Positions 51,410-56,019 of a DNA stretch of 56,019 bases are shown here, piece by piece; position 1 is the first letter of the stretch, and each line of letters opens with the position of its first letter. A program made the translations under genes and the position numbers. The notes below the pieces were generated by a model. The model was not told the origin of the DNA. It saw only the letters and a program-made list of their open reading frames with translations, and did not search any database. The DNA is from Seminavis robusta (taxonomy: Eukaryota; Bacillariophyta; Bacillariophyceae; Naviculales; Naviculaceae): assembly GCA_903772945.1 (NCBI GenBank), contig CAICTM010000623.1, positions 1-56,019 of the forward strand. The letters are read 5' to 3'.

Positions 51410-52885
51410 CTACTCTTCTTCATTTTCCTGTTCCTCTTCTTTGGGTGTTGGAAACTTGTCCCATCCAATGAACAAATCAGCATTCAAATCTTGCCAGCAC
51501 TGTTCATAGTCCACATCTAGATACGAGGCTTTCAAGGCGACTGGACTGAGCGTCATGATCAAACTCGTTTCAAACATGAATGCCAATCCTTCTTCAAATT
51601 TGACAGGCATTGCACAGTGATCCAGGACGGCTTTGTCGTACGACATGGTATCGGGTCCGTGCGGTGTCATGCACGAATGCAACGAAGCACCACCGGCTTG
51701 GAATCCTTCCTTGGCATCGTACTGTCCCGCAATGAGTCCCATGAATTCCGTCATGGTATTGCGATGAAACCACGGAGGTCGTAACGTATTGGAATCGGTG
51801 GCCATGACCCGCGGTGGGAAAATGACAAAATCCGCCAACGCCGTGCCCGGTTCACTGCCCACACAAGTGAGTACCGTGTAAATGCTGGGATCCAAATGAT
51901 CGTACGTGACGGAATTGACGGCACAGAATCGATCGAGATTGTACATGAAGGGCAAGTAGTTGCCGTGAAATGCCACTACATTGTAGGGAGAATGACGCAG
52001 TTGTTTGGGAAAGAGTTGCGATCCAAACTTGCGCATCAATGTATGTTTGCTGTCAGCGTTGTACGTGTAATCCGCCGGTGTGGTTGCACTGCACCATGCA
52101 GTGGGATACCAAAAGTCCCTGGCATTGGCCAATCCATTGGATCCAATGGGTCCCAGTTCAGGAAGTGTAAAGTGTCCTTTGCATACTTCCAGGACGTAGC
52201 CTCTGGCAAACGATTCAAGCGAAGTGTCGTTGTTGTGCCGATGAATGGAAAAGACAAATCCCCGAGGAATGACACAAATATCCTTGGGATGGACAATCAT
52301 ACGTCCCACTTCGGTATGAATGAGGAGTGCTTCTTGTTGCGGAATGATCAAAAAGTCTCCATCGGCATTGTAAAAGTGTCGTTTGGTTTCCGACATGGAT
52401 GTTTGGAAGCAGTACATGTAAATGGACAATCCATTCTTGTTCAAGGGCGATCCTCCTCCCGTGGCCATTAAGGACATGCCGTCGATAAAGTCGCACTCTT
52501 CATTGGCAGGATGCGGTGGTTTGGGTTTCCATCGCAATGGACGAGGTGTCACGACGGTTTGTTCCGGATCGACGCCTCCAAAGAATACCGCCGGCGTTGT
52601 TGTTGTTACTTTGTGATGATGATGTCGCGGAATGTGTTCGGTGCCATTGGCGACACTGGGTTGAATGCGATAGAGCCATGTGCGTCTATTTTCGGCGCGG
52701 GGAGCGGTAAAGGCCGTGCCGGACAATTGTTCCGCGTAGAGATTGTACGGAACCTTGCGAGGATTGTTGCGACCCTTGGGCAGTGCGTGTGGGATGCATT
52801 CACTTTCAAATGTATTGCCAAAACCCGTCTGATAGACCAAGCCATCTCGTGTTTCCAACATGCCGTTTGTAGCGCAAGTTGTCAT
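51410..52885 (-). CDS. HGD: Homogentisate 1,2-dioxygenase
   Basis: Single exon, 491 residues from the ATG at 52885, a usual length. Homogentisate dioxygenase opens the ring of homogentisate to maleylacetoacetate with O2 and Fe(II), in tyrosine and phenylalanine breakdown. Homogentisate is also the head-group precursor of tocopherol and plastoquinone, so the enzyme competes with those routes. Family stretches run in order: YQTGFGNTFESE at the N terminus, LYAEQLSGTAFTAPR, NRRTWLYRIQPS, GDFLIIPQQEALLIHTEVGR, VIPRGFVFSI, SPYNVVAFHGNYLPFMYNL, and the C-terminal iron site. In that site H374 and E380 (WFHRNTMTEFMG) and H409 (TPHGPD) match the known His-Glu-His set with the right spacing. The C terminus ends in a Glu-rich tail. 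No targeting peptide is obvious, so a cytosolic enzyme is likely. Confidence 0.95.
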   Translation of the reverse strand: MTTCATNGMLETRDGLVYQTGFGNTFESECIPHALPKGRNNPRKVPYNLYAEQLSGTAFTAPRAENRRTWLYRIQPSVANGTEHIPRHHHHKVTTTTPAVFFGGVDPEQTVVTPRPLRWKPKPPHPANEECDFIDGMSLMATGGGSPLNKNGLSIYMYCFQTSMSETKRHFYNADGDFLIIPQQEALLIHTEVGRMIVHPKDICVIPRGFVFSIHRHNNDTSLESFARGYVLEVCKGHFTLPELGPIGSNGLANARDFWYPTAWCSATTPADYTYNADSKHTLMRKFGSQLFPKQLRHSPYNVVAFHGNYLPFMYNLDRFCAVNSVTYDHLDPSIYTVLTCVGSEPGTALADFVIFPPRVMATDSNTLRPPWFHRNTMTEFMGLIAGQYDAKEGFQAGGASLHSCMTPHGPDTMSYDKAVLDHCAMPVKFEEGLAFMFETSLIMTLSPVALKASYLDVDYEQCWQDLNADLFIGWDKFPTPKEEEQENEEE

Positions 52886-53464
52886 GGTGGTGTTATTATT
52901 TGTTTGTTTTTATTTTTTAGAGCAGAATGATTTGATTTTATAGAACCCCAAAACAATGAAACAAGAGAGAACGGAGCAAGATACGATTGAATTCGCAGTG
53001 ATCACTCCTAAGAACTGAATGATGAATGATTCAATCTGTGAGAACCCTATAGTCAATCAATAGACGAGAGTGCTTCTTGGTTCCTTGGTTCTTCTACTTG
53101 AATATCTAAGGCGTCAAGGATGTTGATTGATGGGATCGAATGAATAGAATCAATCCTTTTCAGGAGTGCCCGGCATGAGAACGGGGTTCCCGTTGAACCA
53201 GAACAACAAAAATGAGAAATGAAAAAATGACAGGGCGACATCACTTCAGTCACAAGTGATGTCAGCTAGGGATTGAACGAAGAGAAAACAACAGTCAGAT
53301 CTTTTTTCTGGTTGGACATCGGGAGTGTCATGGAGAGTGAAGGGCTGAGTCAATGACATGGCCACCGACAACAACAGACAATTACCGTGTGAGCCAACAT
53401 CTTGTGTAAGAGATAACTGTCCGAAGACGAGACAAAGACAACAGAGTTTGCAGCGTGCAATACT
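52886..53464. other. Divergent promoter region of HGD and the PPR-like gene
   Basis: 579 bp between two divergent start codons. A long A/T-rich tract (TTTGTTTGTTTTTATTTTTTAG) lies just upstream of the HGD ATG. ACATCACTTCAGTCACAAGT near 53240 contains TGACATC-like parts, but no factor site can be assigned. Confidence 0.4.
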
Positions 53465-56019
53465 ATGAGAGTGAGCATATCAGGACTAGCATTGGCTTTT
53501 CTCTTGGAGGCGACCAGGGACCATGGAGTTGTTTCTGGTTTCATCGTGGGAAATCAGCAGCCTCTGCCAAGTCAAATACTACCCACTGTATCCAAGCCCA
53601 GGCATCCACCTGCTTCAGATGAAAATGGGTGGAGAGTCCGAACCACACCAATCTTGGCTAGTTCCACCCGTGACGACAATCACGATGTTTCATCATACTC
53701 ATTATTAGTAGAGGCAAAAGATCTGAAACTTGTGACATCCATGTCCGGCAAACAACGGCAAACAGAAAACCAAAAGTTGACCCAAAAGGCAGCCGCCATC
53801 CAGAAACAACTGTTGCTGGAACAAGGGTCCAACTTGAAGACTTGGGACTCGTTGGTTCCACTCATGATCCAATGGGCCAAGTTGGGACAAGCCGAACCGA
53901 TGGAAGCCTTTTTCCAGCAAATAATAAAAGATGACAACATTCCCCACAGCAACATTCAAACTGCATTGCAGCGATGTCGTCTCCACGCATGGTCCAATCG
54001 ACTGCGTCTGGTGCCACCAAACTCGGACATGGCCAAAGAAGCCACCGAACAGGCAGCACAAGCATTACAGAACATGATGGATGATGACACGACAATAGTA
54101 GTAGATCTCTCATCGGACTTTGCCACGGTCGTGAAAAACTACCTCTCTTTGGAACCACTCGACTGGAATGTTATTTACAAGGTCTGGAAACAGTGGCAAG
54201 AACAAGTAGTGTCATCATCTGCTGCTGCTACCACGGCCATCAATGCGCTCTTGACGGCCAAAATCATTCGCACCCTGGCCAATCATCATCACTCGTCGTG
54301 GCAAACAGCCATTCAGTACGCACAACAAGCCATGGAAATTGGATCTTCTACCATTGCGCAACACACCAGAGTCAATGGCGACAGCAGCAGCACGGACGAC
54401 GACAATCATCATCTTATCCGAGTCTACAATGCCATGTTGGAAGTATACAGCAAGATACTCCCACCACCCTCCAAACAACAACAAACCAACGACGACAGTT
54501 TGGAAGAACGCCAACAATTGGTGGGTGAAAAGACGAATGAAATATTACAACAACTAAAGGACAATCATAATGTTGTAGTACCCAACGATCAGACCTACGC
54601 CACGGCCATGTATGCGTACTGCAAATGTGCCTGGCTACCACAAGCCTGGGAAATTTGGGATGAATGGAACGATCAAATCAACAACAACAATCATCATCTG
54701 GAGTTGGATGCTCGCTGTCTGCAAATGTTGATTCAGTCGTCTGTGCGGCAGGCGGATACTAATCACGACGCCAATGATGAGGATCATAGTAGGCTCTACT
54801 ACTACTATGCCAATCGAACGACCCAAGTCATTTACGACATGTGGGCATTGTACGATCGGGGGTATCCAGAATTTCAACCCGACCGGGATTTGTACACCAG
54901 TGTCCTTCGTTGTTGGGCCAATCCACGACTTTCCACTTCTTCTCTGCTGATGGATACTAATAATATGGAAACGATCAATGCACTGGTGGCCAACTTGAAT
55001 GAACGAGCCATGACACTGTCGTCGCTGCAACCGGACATGGCCTTGTACAAGGAATGGATGGCGGTCGTACGAGGACAGTTTGGTGGTACCACCACCACAT
55101 TAGCAGCAAAGGTGGCCGAACAAGCTGGCATGATTGTCAAGCAAATGGAAGTGGATCCGTTCGTTGTCCCCGACACGAGTGTCTACAATTTCCTCATGGA
55201 TGCCTGCCTCAGTGATGGTTCCATGGTGGGTGTGACACGGGCGGAACAAACATTGACCAAAATGATGGAAAATTCCTCTTCCAATGACAATAATGGCCCA
55301 AATGGGAGATCCTTTGCCAACATTATCCGATCGTGGCTCGCGTTTGATACCGCCAAAGCAGAGCAATGGCTAGATCGAATGGAAGAACGGTTCATTCCTT
55401 CCAAAGGCCTCTTTCAAGACGTCATTTCACGTTGCTGTCAAGAGAGCTCTAATGCACACAACAACAAGAAAGGGGAAGACGCTCGACGACAAGCCGAGCG
55501 AGCGCATCGCTTGTTGAATCGAATGGAAGAGTTGAGCAAGGCAACTGACAACCCAAAGCTGAGACCTGACAAATCACTGTACGACCGTGTGGTGGAGGCA
55601 TGGGAAGCCTTGGGCGCAGGCGACGAAATTGAGAAGCTGCGCATCAGCCAAAGTGAAATGTACGCCGAAGAAGCAGAGTCGACCAAGAAGACAACTTCGC
55701 AACAGCATGCGATCAAATCGGAAGACGACGTCCGGAAAGCCATGAAGCAATTGGGGGTTTCTCTTGACGGGAATGAGAAGTTTCAGGCAGACACGCTTAC
55801 ATTCAATCGAATTATACGCCAATTGGCCAGCGCGGAATTACCGCAGGGAGGGCAAATCGCTGAAGAGATATTTGTCTACATGTTGGACCAGTATCTGAAC
55901 CATGCCAATGTCAAACTGAAACCAGACATTATCACGTTCAACACCGTGATCCTTGCACATTCCAAGAGTAAAAACCCAGAGCGTTGCAAACGGTTTTTGA
56001 AAAATCTCCAAGAGCTCCA
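53465..56019 (+). CDS. PPR-like (pentatricopeptide repeat) protein, 3' end cut off by the window
   Basis: The frame is open from the ATG at 53465 to the end of the window (851 complete codons, no stop), so the protein is longer. The N terminus is hydrophobic (VSISGLALAFLLEATRDHG) and is followed by VVSGFIVG. A cut before Phe would match the signal-peptide plus Phe+1 (ASAF-type) plastid import signal of diatoms, so plastid targeting is possible. The body is alpha-helical with degenerate ~35-residue repeats: DTSVYNFLMDACLSDGSM, GRSFANIIRSWLAFDTAKAE, DKSLYDRVVEAWEALG and PDIITFNTVILAHSKSKNPE, with Asp or Asn near repeat ends as in PPR proteins. PPR proteins bind organelle RNA and act in its processing or translation. 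Low-complexity inserts (poly-Asn, Gln, His) separate repeats. Confidence in PPR is moderate, since repeats are weak in the first half. Confidence 0.75.
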   Translation, partial: MRVSISGLALAFLLEATRDHGVVSGFIVGNQQPLPSQILPTVSKPRHPPASDENGWRVRTTPILASSTRDDNHDVSSYSLLVEAKDLKLVTSMSGKQRQTENQKLTQKAAAIQKQLLLEQGSNLKTWDSLVPLMIQWAKLGQAEPMEAFFQQIIKDDNIPHSNIQTALQRCRLHAWSNRLRLVPPNSDMAKEATEQAAQALQNMMDDDTTIVVDLSSDFATVVKNYLSLEPLDWNVIYKVWKQWQEQVVSSSAAATTAINALLTAKIIRTLANHHHSSWQTAIQYAQQAMEIGSSTIAQHTRVNGDSSSTDDDNHHLIRVYNAMLEVYSKILPPPSKQQQTNDDSLEERQQLVGEKTNEILQQLKDNHNVVVPNDQTYATAMYAYCKCAWLPQAWEIWDEWNDQINNNNHHLELDARCLQMLIQSSVRQADTNHDANDEDHSRLYYYYANRTTQVIYDMWALYDRGYPEFQPDRDLYTSVLRCWANPRLSTSSLLMDTNNMETINALVANLNERAMTLSSLQPDMALYKEWMAVVRGQFGGTTTTLAAKVAEQAGMIVKQMEVDPFVVPDTSVYNFLMDACLSDGSMVGVTRAEQTLTKMMENSSSNDNNGPNGRSFANIIRSWLAFDTAKAEQWLDRMEERFIPSKGLFQDVISRCCQESSNAHNNKKGEDARRQAERAHRLLNRMEELSKATDNPKLRPDKSLYDRVVEAWEALGAGDEIEKLRISQSEMYAEEAESTKKTTSQQHAIKSEDDVRKAMKQLGVSLDGNEKFQADTLTFNRIIRQLASAELPQGGQIAEEIFVYMLDQYLNHANVKLKPDIITFNTVILAHSKSKNPERCKRFLKNLQEL

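Noticed and set aside
1..56019. CRISPR arrays, tRNA or rRNA genes
   Set aside because: No regularly spaced repeats, no tRNA A/B-box pairs and no rRNA segments were recognised by eye; a tRNA scan would be decisive.

Overview
The window reads as nuclear DNA of a photosynthetic stramenopile, most likely a pennate diatom. The strongest evidence is an aureochrome (a bZIP-LOV photoreceptor confined to photosynthetic stramenopiles) at 40.6-41.7 kb. Supporting evidence: a diatom-style N-in transmembrane leucine-rich-repeat protein, a secreted-side GDG[VI]CC module, a Pro/Thr-rich wall-type protein, and short GT-AG introns of about 80-180 bp. I cannot name the species from sequence alone. Gene models below were spliced by hand; exon phases were checked at every junction given, but no transcript data are available.

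Layout. 1-2.4 kb: a doubtful mobile-element-like fragment, then a Hedgehog-type Hint (autoprocessing) protein with C-terminal membrane segments. 3.2-7.2 kb: three membrane proteins, one of them a fused tandem duplicate that still carries a dead copy of its own last exon inside intron 1. 7.2-11.5 kb: a 1,429-residue Pro/Thr/Ser-rich single-pass protein. 12.9-15.1 kb: an MDP-1-like HAD phosphatase and an MSS51-C-terminal-domain protein. 15.1-20 kb: no intact gene, but a badly decayed transposase-like coding relic. 20-26 kb: an unknown protein, a small secreted protein, a Lys-rich nuclear-type protein and a 2OG-Fe(II) oxygenase-like protein. 26.4-34.4 kb: an LRR membrane protein, an OSCA/CSC1-type channel in three exons, and an EF-hand secreted protein paralogous to the small one at 22 kb. 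35.3 kb: a P1-type ribosomal stalk protein with an unusual C terminus. 37.7-49 kb: two paralogous ankyrin proteins flanking the aureochrome and RAD52. 50.1-56 kb: a ubiquitin-like-SF3A2 fusion, homogentisate 1,2-dioxygenase, and a PPR-like protein running off the window end.

There is no operon logic; genes are independent eukaryotic units, often divergent or convergent. Best candidates for something new: (1) SF3A2 encoded as a ubiquitin-like domain ending in Gly-Gly directly in front of the normal SF3A2 start methionine, implying a processed spliceosomal precursor; (2) the Hint protein lacking a Hedgehog signalling domain; (3) the tandem-fused membrane gene with its fossil terminal exon; (4) the aureochrome with Thr at the usually invariant Asn of the bZIP basic region; (5) the P1 stalk protein without the usual acidic MGFGLFD tail.
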